DNA of 64,000 bases from Nymphaea colorata. Taxonomy: Eukaryota > Streptophyta > Magnoliopsida > Nymphaeales > Nymphaeaceae. Below the pieces are notes generated by a model that saw nothing but the letters and a program-made list of their open reading frames with translations, ran no database searches and was not told the DNA's origin. The DNA is taken from positions 21,760,370 through 21,824,369 of the forward strand of contig NC_045140.1 in the NCBI RefSeq assembly GCF_008831285.2, read 5' to 3'. The position numbers and the translations under genes were made by a program. Below are positions 37,723-50,954 of this stretch, piece after piece (the first letter of the stretch is position 1; each line of letters begins with the position of its first letter).

Positions 37723-40700
37723 TCAAGTGGTCAAGGCACTTTGCTGAGCTGAGTCCACGGCAGTGGCTGTTGCCGACGAAATTGTGGTACCATTTCCAGT
37801 GGCTGTTGCCAACGAACTACTGGCACCATCCTCGGTGGTTGTTGCCGACGAATTATTGGCACCATTTTCAGTAGTCTCTGTTAAATCTGTTGCTGCATTA
37901 GTTTCAGCTGAAGCAGAAGTGTTCACTTCTACATTACTCTGGTATTTCTGAATTGTTTCACTATCTAGAGGCCAAGATGAACCTGCCATTACTGCCTCTA
38001 TTTCCCAAGTCTGCCTTGGAACATCTGTGAAATTCTCACATCCATTTGACGTGATGTGCTGAAACAAATGCAAATATTTATTAGAATAAACTGTAAGTCA
38101 ATTCAGACTAGGACCCAAAAATGATTGGCAGGTCATGAAATTCAATGCAATCGAAAATCCTCTAAGGTGTCAGACTAGGACCCAAAAATGATTGGCAGGT
38201 CATGAAATTCATGAAATTTGGTCATGAAGAACTTAAGGTGTCAGAAGGTCAAGCATGATTCTATATCCAGTCAGATATGGACGCCTGTCTTGATTATTCA
38301 CTTTCAGTGGGCTTCCAACCCAGTGACAATTAGTTTGATTAACCCACCAAATGTGGTACAAAATTTTCTGGTTCAAGCCATCAAATGGCAAAGCAATCTA
38401 GAAAAGCACCAGCAATAATAAAACCCCTCAATCAACATGTACTCCTTCATTACCCCATCAATCAACATGTACACCTTCCCATACTTTATATATGGAGTAC
38501 TTCACTTAAGTTCCTCCATAGTCCTATGCATTGACGGCATTTATCATGCAATTCTTGGAACTGAGACTCTTGGAAAGTCCCTTGCATCCTTCGGTTATGT
38601 ATGGGCCAGCTATCACTAAAAAATCAAAGTGTTATCATGTGCCTAAGAATATTTCAAGGCCTTTACAAGCACATGCTGGATCAGAAGAACAATATTAACA
38701 ACTGGAAATATGATTCGTACCACATTACTTTCGATGCGAACACCACCAAATTTTTTAAATCGAGCAATCACATCTTGATTGAAAAATTTTGACTGGTCTG
38801 GTTTTTGTAAAGCTGGGTTGAGAAGAGCATCATTAAAGTAACACCCTGGCTGTAATGCTATAACCTGTACACAAGTAAAAAAATAATAATTAGTTAGCTG
38901 CATTACAAGAATCTCTAGCTACGAAAGAAGGCATAGATAGAAAAACAGAAACCCAAAGCCCCTTTCTCAAACAAAAGAGACCACTTCTGCAAATGCTGAA
39001 ACGAACAGCACCCGAAATCTATGTTTCAATGACAACAATAATAAACATAGTCCAGAAGTCACATTCATAAAACATTTGTTTAAGTTCTTTGAAAATAAGG
39101 TGAATGCTATCAATTGAGTAGTATCAGTCCTCCACAACAAGCAGCAGGAAAAAAGCACCACTCCATCTCTCCAGGGAATCATCTTGAAACGGGAAGTTAG
39201 AGATAAAGGAGGACAAAGCATGTCATACTGCAATTGGTAGCGGTGTGAGAGATAAAACGTGCTTCTTGAAACACAGAAAAGAAAACCCAGGCCAATTCAA
39301 AGTAAGTTCCCCGACATAAGCACCATAAGAATCCAGGTATTTTAATATTTATTTTTCCTGTTACATGATAGACACTAGGCATAATTTTAGTACTAGGCGT
39401 GCTTGAAACACTATGTATCTGTACTGATACATGCCACTCACCATCCCTTCTTTGAGTTCTCTAGTTGCCCGCAATGCCTTTAATCCTGGTTCAGTTGGCC
39501 TCTCTGTCCCCTGACAAAGTTTGTCATATCCATGGTCAGACTGGATCCACCAGCAATGCTTTAAGATGGCCCAGGAGCGCTTAGTATCTCACAAATAATA
39601 TCAAGTTAACTACTAAATGGACAATAAACAAGATGGAAGGCAATGGGAGTAGTAACCTTTGGATAACCTCCAGGATCATGTGCATCAATGCCAAGAAAAT
39701 GTCCCACACCATGAGGCATAAAGATAGCGCCCAACCTTGCTTCCATCATATCATCAACTTCACTGAAAACGAATATTTGCTTTCACAAACCATTGTTATA
39801 AGGGATCTAGTAATTCACGTGTTCCAGAAAACCATACCCAGTAAGAACACTCCCAGCTTTAAGAGCCTCTAAAATCTGCTTCTCTGCCAATCTGACAAAC
39901 ACAGATGAAAAAAATATCAGTTTTGAAATTATCAAGGTTCTTTTTCCTTGATGGGGAGCTTCCACTACTTGTAAGTGTGTAACATCAAAGAATAGATTGC
40001 TAAAGCACAAAGAGGACATTTCGACAACTTAGAAACTTCACCACCGAAAAACAGGAAGTCATTACTGTGATATTTCTGAACTGAACAGTTTCTGAACCAC
40101 AAAAGGATAAGATAAAAATAATGCCAAAAATACACTAAAATCTGCAAAATATTTTTACATGTGCTCCACCATCCAACAGACCAAAATCTACAGTGGATGC
40201 CAAAAGGTATAATGTCCAGTGTAACAATTTCTTATGATGGTATCACTTAGGAGCTTTGCAAGAAATGCAGGAAAATAAATTTGAAATAAAATCTGTTTTC
40301 ACAAGCCCATTTCGATACATTTTACAGAATCCTTACTTGTGCATGTCAATCAAGTTTAACCCAGGCTTCAAGACAGATATAACTGCATCGTGTGCCTTCA
40401 AGACAGCCTGTTAATCAACAGAGGCTCCATTTATGAGAACGAAAGCAAAGAGTAAAATCACTCCTGAATAAAAAAAAGGTTGTCACAAAGAAGCATCTAT
40501 TAGATCCAATGGACCAATATATTTTAAATGATATGGTACTATCAACTATCAAGTATCAAGTAAATTTTTTAAGTGAAGACAAATTTTCAAACTGTCCTGA
40601 AATTCCATATGCCACCTTGGGAATTGCTCACATCCTCAATATTAAAATAACAACAAAATTTGTTGTATTTCTTCAGTTTTGCCAAAGCATCAGAATGTTC

Positions 40701-43700
40701 TCAAACATCTGTGGCCGCACTAAAGAAATCTAGAAGAGAAAAGGAAATCTAAATACTTGCATTGTAGATCAGCTTCTGATCATCAGTAAATTTCCCATTT
40801 ACCTGCAACATGAAAAGGAAGTCACTTCATTATTCATGCTAACACTACAATTAAGTACATATGTCTCATAGAAGTAAACCATTAAAATAAATAAATCATG
40901 CAAAGGCAATCCAACCAAATTCACAGAATTACACTATTAAAATAAAATGAAACCCATAAGTCATATCAAGGAACTACCATAATTTTCACAAGACTAGATT
41001 CATAGTTAATTCCAGATACCATGTTCTCAAAGACAATCGGACAACATAAAGGTAGTCAGACACAATATCTACACATTTGTAAGACGTTCTAAACTGTTAA
41101 GCTTATGTATCACTTAACAAACTAGCCTGAAGCCAAGCTCAGGCAACTAAGCTTACAGCCATTTCAATTTCCAGTCATATCAAGCCATCTGTCATAGGAA
41201 GATGGTCAAATGAAAGAATAAGCAGCAGGCCCTAATTCATGAGAATGTCAAAAATGAAGTAGTTTACCAGCATATGCAGAAACCATATACTTAGCTCTTA
41301 CAAGAAAAGAAAGTTGTGCGTCAACTATTAAGTTCAGGTTATGGGAGTCCAGGGAAAATGCCAGCACAGATGGAGAAGATAGAGGAACAATCCCAGGCCA
41401 AACCCCATGATTCCTCTAAATTTTCTGAGCATGGGTGTTTATAAAAGTGTGCATGCTGGAAGGGGAGGACTGAAGAGGCTTCCAGTTTCAAAAGATAATC
41501 TTTTTCATATAAGTCCTTCAATGAGAAAGCAAAAGAATTGCATACAAGAGAGAGAGAGAGAAACGAGAAGGAATAGGGCAAAACATAGGGAAGTTTGGAG
41601 ACCAAAAAAGCAAAAGTGTAAAACTTGCGCTCCCAAGACCTTAAAATTTCTCTCTGTACAAAGGCCTGGATGGACTCAAATGAACACATACACATACAAA
41701 GAGGACTGTGTGCAGGAATATGTGTGTGTGTGTGTGTGTTTGTGTGGAAACTCGAACTTAAGTTCTGTCATTCCTAGCAACCTGACTTCTTCTCATTAAT
41801 GCTCAATATTGAGCATTCAATGAAGAGATAAACAGAGTCAGAAGTCAAGGCTGTCTCAACAACTAGGGTGTGTGTGTGTGATTACTTCCAAGTTCGCAGG
41901 TGAACTCCCATAGCTGGTAGTGAATAAACAATGTGGATATATTCTGAAGTGAGGAATTGCTCAACATCATTGGCTATATGAAACAAACATTCAGCCTGTC
42001 AGATCATACCCAAGAGGAAAAGAAACTAGAACAAAAGGAAAGGACTTCAAGATTTTATTAAATCAGAGTATAATATCAGTATTAGGGACATGTATCACAT
42101 CAAATTTCATTGGAAAGGATAGAGTTTTCAACAGATTTACATAAATCGTGGAGGAAACTAGACACCATGGAAACAAAGAAGGATCATGATTACTTACAGG
42201 GAAGGAACATGAAATATCAGAAGCATAAAAATGGTATTCTGCACCCATATCCATCAACGCCATATCACCATCTTCTATTGTCTACAGTTCAAGAATGTTA
42301 ATCAATTATCAGCGCAAAAAAAAAATCAACTAAAATAACAGCAACAAAGCAAGTCTTGATGCCAAGTGTATAACGCTGCACTTAGAAGAGAGATTTTTTT
42401 AATAGACGTGTGACATACAAGAGTATTCTGGAAAACTCGAAAAAGATTGTGGATATGTAGTATGTACACAATAATCTCATATGAAACAAGTGGAATTTGC
42501 TTTAGATCAATACTCCAGTTTTGATGCCTTCAATTTCCATGCACTGCTTTATTACTATGACACTGTTCTCCATGCTCTCAGGTATATGAGAAAGAAGGTG
42601 TTTTATTTTCACTTGTTCAAAAAGTTCATTGCTTTAGCAAAGAAATATTACCATGAAGTATTGACAATGGTCTGATGAAAAATCAAAATGGATACTATAC
42701 TACCCATTAAGAGAGCATGTTGAGTTGTCCTATTTGGTACCTAGAAATAGGAAGCCAAGTTGGGGTATGAATTTGGAAAGAAACTAAATAACCATGTAGG
42801 GGCATAAAGCCATTTCAGAAATCACAGAGTAACCCTCAGTTGCTTGGGCACCTATATTCCATAATAATTTTGTTCCTCTTTATATGTTATTATTATTATT
42901 ATTATGTATAGCATGCCAGATGATTGTCCTTCAGCTCCCAAAAGCATGTTCAATGATATCTAACAGGTCCCTTTCATTCCTATCAGCCTATTTCAGCAGA
43001 CTCTGCACTATCATGTTCGGACCGCAGGAAGTAACCAAAATAGCCTCAAATATTAATGTGCGTCAGCTCCATGAGTTGCCCAAAAGCCCAAAATTTTGGA
43101 CAGGTATGGTAGCAACATATGAAGCAATACCCTAGTGATCCAATCTAAACATTTGTCCTTTTTTTTGTTTCCGAGCCATTCTTTGCCACAAATTCTTCTC
43201 AGATATGATGAGGTACCATGGACCTACCAGGAAGTATGACGGAAGGATTTTGTGAATATAGTCTGATCCAGTGTGACATGCCAGTGAATCCAATGCAATG
43301 ATTCAAGGCATGCTGTACTACAATATTGCAAAGGCAGAATCTCAGAATCTTCCAATATCCAAGGCCACGGATTCAAAAGCTGGTCTACCATCATGGTTTT
43401 CTAGCCTGAGGAGGTAGGCCAGAAAACCTTGATAAAACCTCACTCTCTTCTTTGAGTTGAGGGTCTAAATGCACCTCAAGATTCTAAAGTTAGTATTCTA
43501 CCTGATCTCAATGTGTCACAAATACTGTTCAAAGCTTTTCGAATTATAATGCCCTCCATAGTTCCATTGCTTTTGCAGTTATTTACAAAGTATATTTTTT
43601 TATAATGATTTTACTCATGAAAATAAGTAATAATATTACTTATGGAAATAAGTAGTAGAAAATTAACAAATCGGTTATTCGAATACAACTGTTCGCTCAT

Positions 43701-46700
43701 CACCTAATTACTTAAGAAAAGAAAGAAGGAAGGTAAAGCCACTAAATTCTTCCTACTGCAACTCTGGATGAATGAATTTACTGGCCTTAGAAGGTGAAAA
43801 ACAAAAGAAAGGAGAGAAACTTCAGCAATCAGATACCCGATCATTTGGAGCAGCAGCATGTCCATAGTGAATGATTGCACTACAAGCAAAAACAGAAAAT
43901 TTCAAGTCACAACTTGAATCCATGCATAATATCTTACTAATAAATCAGACTGTCAAATTCTCGTAAGTGTGAAGATAACTCCCCTCAACAAACAGTAGCT
44001 TGAATAAGAATATAGTTTACAAGATCAAACATATTTCAGCCAACATAAAGCAAAAAAAATTATTTTTGGTTACACAGCTCCCCAGCTTGAATGCCCCATC
44101 ATCTCCATCAGGTGAAACCAGAAGCAATATGGCATAGTTATAAGACAGTATTACCTGTTTTCCCCTGTAGCACATATACAAGTGTAGGCACAATGTCTAC
44201 AACCACCATGCATATAGATATGATGAAGAAAGATCATTTCCAGCTGGTATTCCTTCAACCCCACTTTAGTCTTTTGCATAACCTGGCAGAAAGACATAAG
44301 CACCACAAGATAAACACTATGACGTTTGATAGTAACCCTTAAACCTCATTTGAAAGAAATAAAAACAAAACACAAATTAACATACAATGGATTCAGTAGA
44401 TAATTCCAAAATGCCCATTGTTCAATGAAACACAATCCTAAGCATCATTCGCAAAAAGAATGGATAACTCAGTACATAATAATTAACTACTCGTTTGATT
44501 CAGAAATTCATGGCTCAAGCAAAACCCGATAAACTAGCAGCAGATACTAAGAATAGTAGAACATAACAGGAAAGTGCATAAATGCAATCATTTTGCATGT
44601 GCACACTCTTAAAAAGCATGAATACCTCTATATGCGCTGTGGAGCTTATTTCATTTGCATATTTAATGAGACTGAGTTCTAACTCAGATTTAAAAACACG
44701 ACCTTCTGAGAGAATAGGGTGCAGTGTGTCCAGATCAGTCTGAAAATTCACAATACCCTGTAATATGCAAAGTAAAGAATATTACCTCAAGATAAATATA
44801 ATTACGTACATTTATCATTAAGAAAAACCAAAGATTTTCTAGAAAGAAGCCAATCAATCTATTGAAGGAAATACCAAAGTCCAGTTCTAAAGGAAATAGT
44901 ATTGGCATAGGAAAGAAAATTGAAGTTTTCATATTCTAAGAGCAGCCAAATGAAAAGCACTGTCTGCAAATCCTAACATAAAGGAGGGGTGTTTTGAGAG
45001 CGTTCATGTTATTCATGCATATGAATACCTTTTCATGCCATAAAAGAAAGGGAAAAAAAAAAACATTCTCTACATTCTTTCATTATTTAGTTTATGTGCA
45101 CATATAGAAGGTTATAGATGTTGAACCGATGTCTAATATGTTTACATAGTGGGTAAACCCTTATATAAGGAAGGTCAATCCATGACACTCATACTACATG
45201 CCATAGTACAATTCTAGAAATTCAACAAGTAATGTGCTGGTATTCAGCTTCTCCTAACCAATATATGCAGCTCTTAGGATTTGATAAGAGAGTGTGCATT
45301 GACATTGGCAGGGTTTTCAGGTTATGTCAACTCCTCAATGATGAGCTATCTAGGTGTTCCCTAATGTGCTTGCTTGGACGGACTAAAATTATTAATTCTT
45401 AATGAAAATTTCGTTACCTAAAATCCAGTTTCCTTGATTCTTTTTTGGGAAAGCACAAAATCAGAAGTTAGAACTACTATTTTAATGGCATTTCTTTAGT
45501 TAAAGTTCACTGTGTCTGCGGTATAACTCTGTCTCATTAATGAAAAGTCCTTACAATACTAGAATTTTTTGCTATTTTCTGCCTTACATATTCCATTGCT
45601 ACCCCAAGCATCAGTCAGAAGAAATAATATTCATGTTCTTCCTTAAACTGTTGTCCTTCCACATGGATCACTATTTTCTTTTTTTAACAACTAAACAATT
45701 GCAAAAATCAGCATGATGATGATTGTGATATTATCTACCAACTTCAGTTCCATGAGTCATGTATTGAAGTGTTCTGTGCGTTCATCCATACAATCAACAG
45801 AGTGTTCCTTAAATCTTTTAGTTATGAACTTGAAGTCTGCTCAGCATCTATTTCAATGTTGGATAGGCTATCAACCAATCTTTAATCATACTCCAAGAAG
45901 AATGTTAAATATTTTTCACACCATGATAAACGTCAAAGTACAGATAACATGATCCTCAAATGTATCTTTTTTTTAGTAGCCAAGCATATTAGGCCATGCC
46001 GTAAATTAGGTTGCAATAATAACCCATCTAAGATGGCAGAAGCACAACCAAGTAGTTGCAAAATAAAATAAATTTTATATCTCCTAATAGCACTAGTAGT
46101 CTACCTATAAGTGCCAACACTGTGTTATGGTAATGGTAGATAAAGTTTTTGCTATATTAAGAAAAGAAAAAAAGAGAGACAGATTTAGCAACAAAAATTA
46201 GCATCATGCAACTAAAGCCCAATTAAGATTTCATTTCAGAAGTGTGACAGGTTAACTGTAGAAATTCCGCAAAGCCACAATACAATAAACCATCTGTAAA
46301 ATGAGTAAGAGCAAAGGGACCTTTTGACTGACACAATGTGATGCAAAAAACCAAACCAAATGAACAAGCATAGTATAAATTTAGAAAGCAAACCTCAAAT
46401 TCTGCAGGCTTTGAAAACTGATTGCTATCAGTGTTCAACCCATACAAAAGATATAGCATTGGTTTGTCAGGTCCTCGATAATGATTTTTCAATACTGGAC
46501 CAATTTCATCAGCATAGCACACTGAGCTTACCATATATCTTTCCTGCATTAGAATAAATAATTATAGTCAACAATCTTAGGCAATGTCCATACACAAGCT
46601 TAGAAACATGACAGAAGGAAAAACAGACAAAATTTAGGATCACCTTATAAGCAGATAAAGGTTTTATCTTCCCCAGCCAAACAGCATACTCATCCGTCAA

Positions 46701-49700
46701 CCGTGGAGCGAAAAGAAAGGATTTTCCAGTCGAGACATCCTTGAGGTGTCAGGAAGACTACCAGTCAACTTGTCTAATTTGGTTGTGTTCACAAGGTAAA
46801 TCAAGAAAACTTTGAAATGCACATATTTCCATAGAAGCACTAAACACTAAGAGGAGTTAAAAAGACAAACAACTAAATTTGCTTTCAAAGAAACATTGTG
46901 GACTCCTTTGTGATTTAAAATGTAACAACCAAACCCACTCTTGGGCTCGGGCCCCTGATTCGGCAGATCTCAACCCGCCTCCTAGCAATTTCGGCTGCAA
47001 CCTCAAAAAGGCTAGGAACCATGACAGCCATCTATTTAATAACCCCCTTTATAAGCCCTTGAAAATCCCTCACAATATTCAACACGGGATTAAATTTTTT
47101 TAGTGTTACAATCCACTCCCCTTAAGGCACACGCGTCCACGCGTGTAGGACCCCAGGTCTAAGTATTGAACCGACTCTGATACCACTGTAACAACTAGAC
47201 CCACTTGTAGGCTCGGGCCCCTGGTTCGGCGGATCCCAACCTGCCCCCTAGCAGTTTCGGCTCCAACCCTAAAAAGGCTAGAAACCAGGGCAACCATCTA
47301 TTTAATAACCCCTTTATAAGCCCTTGAAGATCTCCTCACAATCTTCAATGCGGTACTCAATTTTTGGGGTGTTACATAAAACCTGTTAACAACACACCTC
47401 CGGAAAGCTAATGAAAGCATTAGTGCAATGACCAAGAAGATAAACATACTACTGGAAAATGAACGTCTGAAGCAATGGTTACCAAAACATGGAAAAAAGA
47501 TGGAAAAACAATGATCTAACAATACAGATCATTGTGATGTACTGATAAATTGATAATTTATTTTTTATTGTTACTTATAAAAATACATGCAACTCATACC
47601 AAACTGTTTGAAATGGGGATGTATATGAAACTGTTTGTGAAGTGCTTACCCAAAATTATTCTCTTTAACAAGCATGCTACATGAGGAAGAATAATTGCAT
47701 ATTCTGGTAGCTCATGAAGCTCACCTTCTATAAGAAAAAGCTAAAATTGCAGTATTTTTACCAAAGTGAAACTTCAAAAGAGTTTTTGACAAGATAGGAT
47801 GGGGCACCTATGTGTTACATATAGAACAAAAGATTTTACAAAGCTTCGGACCAGAAAATCAGCACAAGGATTATTTTTCTAGAAAATGAGCCCAACGTGG
47901 GTCAAAATTTTCCGACATGAAGGGAAACATAATGGCCAATATTTCCATGTTTTTGGCGGTTCTCAAAAGTCAAATGCCTTCTTCACACACAGGATCTTCT
48001 TTGTGCTTGAAACTGGTGAGATTGCAAGAAAAGAGAAATAGAGAACTTGCAAGCAAGAGTAAGCAACTTATAAAAATCATTTTCACGATTAAAAAAAGTA
48101 GTTTAATTTGAAGAGGTTTCAAATTATTGATAATGATACGTCTTTACCACAACCAGACATAAACACTTACGATAGCTCCATAAAAACCAGGTTCCCTCAC
48201 TCCAAAGAGATACGCAAAATAGCTTTCCTGCCTGATAAAAAGGAAAAAAGGCATCATATACTGCTTAGAATTTGGACCAATGCAAGATATTCTCTTTCCC
48301 TCAAAATAATGCAAATAATAATCATAATGGTCAAAGTAAAAAATAGCATGTCAGTGATTTTCTGTAAAGCCTTCTTCCTTAACAAGTGGAATCAAACTCG
48401 TAAAGGCCTGAGGAAGGTTGGCCCCCATCTATCCACACAGGGATGCAAATTCAGATTCAGGTAGCTTATTAGGTCCACCACGAAGAAAGCCAGACCAGGA
48501 CCATTTCATTCATAACTCCCAACCAGATCCAAGAAAATTTGTTCATGAGTGGAATCAATCCAAGACAATTTGTTCATGAGTGGAATCAATATTTCATCAG
48601 GTTTGGTCTTAACAATGACATCTAGAAAAATAAAAATGCCTCCTCTTAGATGCAATCTACCCTTTAAGAATTATCATAAAGTTAACCTCCCACCATCAAT
48701 GGTATAAGCTAATGAACTTCCTCGTTTTTGTGCATGCAGATGGTTGGGTAGGAGGCTGGTGGTTTTGCTCCTATAAGCTTCCCATTTCCAAAATACCACA
48801 TGTGCTTTGCATTGCTTGGGACCAAACCAAAAGATATTGTTGTAAATTAATAATGGATTTATACATTCTGTACTAGAGGATGTTCATGGAATTTTTTGCA
48901 CCACCAAAGGGCATATGAGAAGATTAGCACACAAAAAATTTTAATAAAAAAATGTCACTACATTTATGCATTCTATACTATAAGATGTTCATAGAAGGTT
49001 TTGCACCAGCAACAAAATTGTTAATTCCCTAGACAAAGAGAGTAATTTAGATGTATCAGTTCATCGAAAATCGGAGTAATATCAAACATCAGTTACATGC
49101 CGTAGTGCACATTTCCAACTTCTCCTAACTGCCAGAGGGGAGTTCAGAAAACTAAGAGGCTTTTTCCTTTTTACCTAGTATACAAGCTTCATGTGTAGAA
49201 ATATCCCCAAGCAAATGTTTTAGAATTAATACCAATAAAAACAAGAAAATATTGCCTCGAGAAAGAACAGTGGAAAAGAGACTGGTAGCCAAGGTCACCT
49301 GAAAAGGATAACATGATCAGAACAGTACCGAGTTTGCTCCGTCCCTCCCTACAAAAGCCCATGAATAACTTGCCATAATTAATGTTCTTTAAGAAAGCTC
49401 AAAAAGCCAAGCATGACAAATAGAAGACGTTGTAACCCGAAGAGCATAACATAAACCGATAAAAGAGTCATCAAGTTTCAAATAAGAAAGGAGACTCATC
49501 GAACATGAAACAAATTGAACATCAGTTGAGCATTTAAATTTGCACAACTTTGCTCCAATCAATAACATGTAGGAGGACTCCATATAAGAAAGAATCAAGA
49601 TGCTATGAGTATATATCTCGTTTTACAATCACCAAACAGGATAGCGACGAGAGAAGTACAATGGTTTTTTATTTCGCTACGCATAAGCGTGCCAATATAT

Positions 49701-50527
49701 AAAATTAAAAAAAAAAACAAAAATCATAAGGCACCTCAACTTAAAAAAAAAAAAATCCCTCCTCGAATAACCACACCAGCAGAAATGGCATACCCCCTGA
49801 ATCCCTCTGTGGACACCTGCTAGTTTCAAACTAATCCCTGGAGTAACAGAAAAGAACGGTAACCACTGCAACCTTTCACTTAAACCCCCTAAGCCAAACC
49901 GCGACCAAGATCAACCGGCTTATAGTGTCCAAATTTCAAGGTGAAACTCTGATCCAGAGGCACTGCGAAGAAATTACGTATGACGCAACCCAGGCGCATT
50001 GAGAGGAAACGTGTATCAGCCGCGACACCAATCCCTGATAAGTTCTCAAGAATCGTCACATGATTCAGAGGCACTGCAAAGAAATTACGTATGACGCAAC
50101 CCAGGCGCATTGAGAGGAAACATGTATCAGCCGCGATGCCAGTCGCTGATAATTTCTCAAGAATCATCACAATCTAAGCGAAAATGGTCATCAAGATTCA
50201 TTGCCGTCAACTCGGAATCACTAGAAAGAATAGTTCAGCAGCAAAAAAAAAAAAAAAGGATCCCCGGAAATGGTCATCAAGATTCATCACCGTCGACTCG
50301 GAATCACTAGCAGCAAAAAAAGAAAAAATATCTGGGCAATACGGAACAAAAAAACAGAGGAAGGCGACGAGAGTTGCCGTCGAGATTGAGAAAACCTGAA
50401 GGAGGATAAAACCATAGAGCGAGCGGGAGCAGGCCTTCAGCTTCTGGCGAAAGGAATGGACGAGCTTCGCCCGATTCAGGGCGTGGAGCTCCATGGCGAC
50501 CTCGGGAGGGCCGTGCATCGACGCCAT
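37723..50527 (-). CDS. Prolidase-type Xaa-Pro dipeptidase (M24), complete, 565 aa, with altered metal ligand
   Basis: The family cleaves dipeptides with C-terminal Pro using two metal ions. Exons, high to low: 50527-50396, 49348-49299, 48231-48171, 46739-46644, 46543-46394, 44757-44626, 44282-44155, 43879-43837, 42281-42198, 40802-40761, 40407-40337, 39891-39838, 39762-39657, 39510-39442, 38864-38721, 38058-37723; sum 566 codons with stop. The N-terminal domain has [12 protein letters not shown] and [20 protein letters not shown]. In the M24 domain, Asp275 (MDMG), Asp286 (ASDISCSF), His369 (PHGVGHFLG) and Glu451 (GGVRIES) match human ligands D276, D287, H370 and E452. Residue 411, the counterpart of human E412 (VEPG), is Gln (ALQPGCYF). 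Intron 10 has a GC donor (AAT then gcaagt). The protein runs about 70 residues past the usual end with three 12-residue repeats. Intron 3 holds a TRIM. Family is certain; activity is doubtful. Confidence 0.94.
37763..37870 (-). repeat. Three tandem 36-bp units in the last prolidase exon
   Basis: Three imperfect 36-bp copies (37763-37798, 37799-37834, 37835-37870) encode 12-residue units: [24 protein letters not shown] and [12 protein letters not shown]. The period is a multiple of three, so copy number can change without breaking the frame. The segment lies in a C-terminal extension absent from ordinary prolidases. Confidence 0.9.
38104..38242. repeat. 67-bp tandem duplication in prolidase intron 15
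   Basis: Two near-identical units start at 38104 and 38171, each beginning cagactaggacccaaaaatg. The second diverges after about 45 bases. Both lie wholly in the intron. Confidence 0.85.
46921..47376 (-). mobile_element. TRIM retrotransposon, copy 2 (in prolidase intron 3)
   Basis: Second copy of the 6.8-kb element, with identical dimensions: LTRs 46921-47110 and 47187-47376 (190 bp each), interior 47111-47186 (76 bp). The primer-binding site TGGTATCAGAGTCGGTTC is closer to the usual tRNA-Met complement than in copy 1, and the polypurine tract reads AAGGGGAGTGGAT. The target duplication TAAAA is perfect (46916-46920 and 47377-47381). It is sense-oriented within its host gene, as in copy 1. 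The LTR contains a conserved GGCTTATAAAGGGG block (minus strand) that could be the element's TATA region; this role is inferred. Confidence 0.92.
49951..50172. repeat. 111-bp tandem duplication in prolidase intron 1
   Basis: Two units of 111 bp (49951-50061 and 50062-50172) differ at only a few positions. The period is divisible by three, so an open frame runs through both on the minus strand and reads as a 37-residue repeat. It lies inside intron 1 and has no family resemblance. Confidence 0.9.
50184..50326. repeat. 86-bp spaced duplication in prolidase intron 1
   Basis: A block beginning atggtcatcaagattcat occurs at 50184 and again at 50270, each followed by a poly(A)-rich stretch. It directly follows the 111-bp duplication, so this 5' intron edge is duplication-prone. 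Confidence 0.8.
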
Positions 50528-50954
50528 GGCGGCTTAATCTCCCTCTGCGAGTCCCCACAGTAGAGCCAACACACTCCCTCCGATCAGGGTATTTATGGGG
50601 ATATCGAAAGATTTCAGTACGGAATTGCATGTCTGCAATCTCCGGTTGGAGTGCAGAGAAGGGCGTGAAACTCGTGGGATGCATAGAAGGAAAAGACTAC
50701 GAGGGCGAGGGAAAGAGAGAGACGGAGGCATAAGCTCGTGGGCCGTCGGCGACCGTCCCCGCCATTTTTCCCTTTTCTATGTGACCAGTTTGCATTCGTT
50801 AACCCAGCAAATTCCCATATTTCCTATAACTGCATTTTTCTTTCCTAAATGTTCACTGCACTCGAAATTTTGATCGGTTAAATCGTTTGAATCGATATAT
50901 TGCTTAGCTTAGCTTGTGTTTTCCTAAATGGAAAAACAACTTTTTCATTTTCCA

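Noticed and set aside
41407..41799. 130-codon plus-strand ORF
   Set aside because: It lies in a prolidase intron opposite the gene and ends in a (TG)n run read as alternating Val and Cys.
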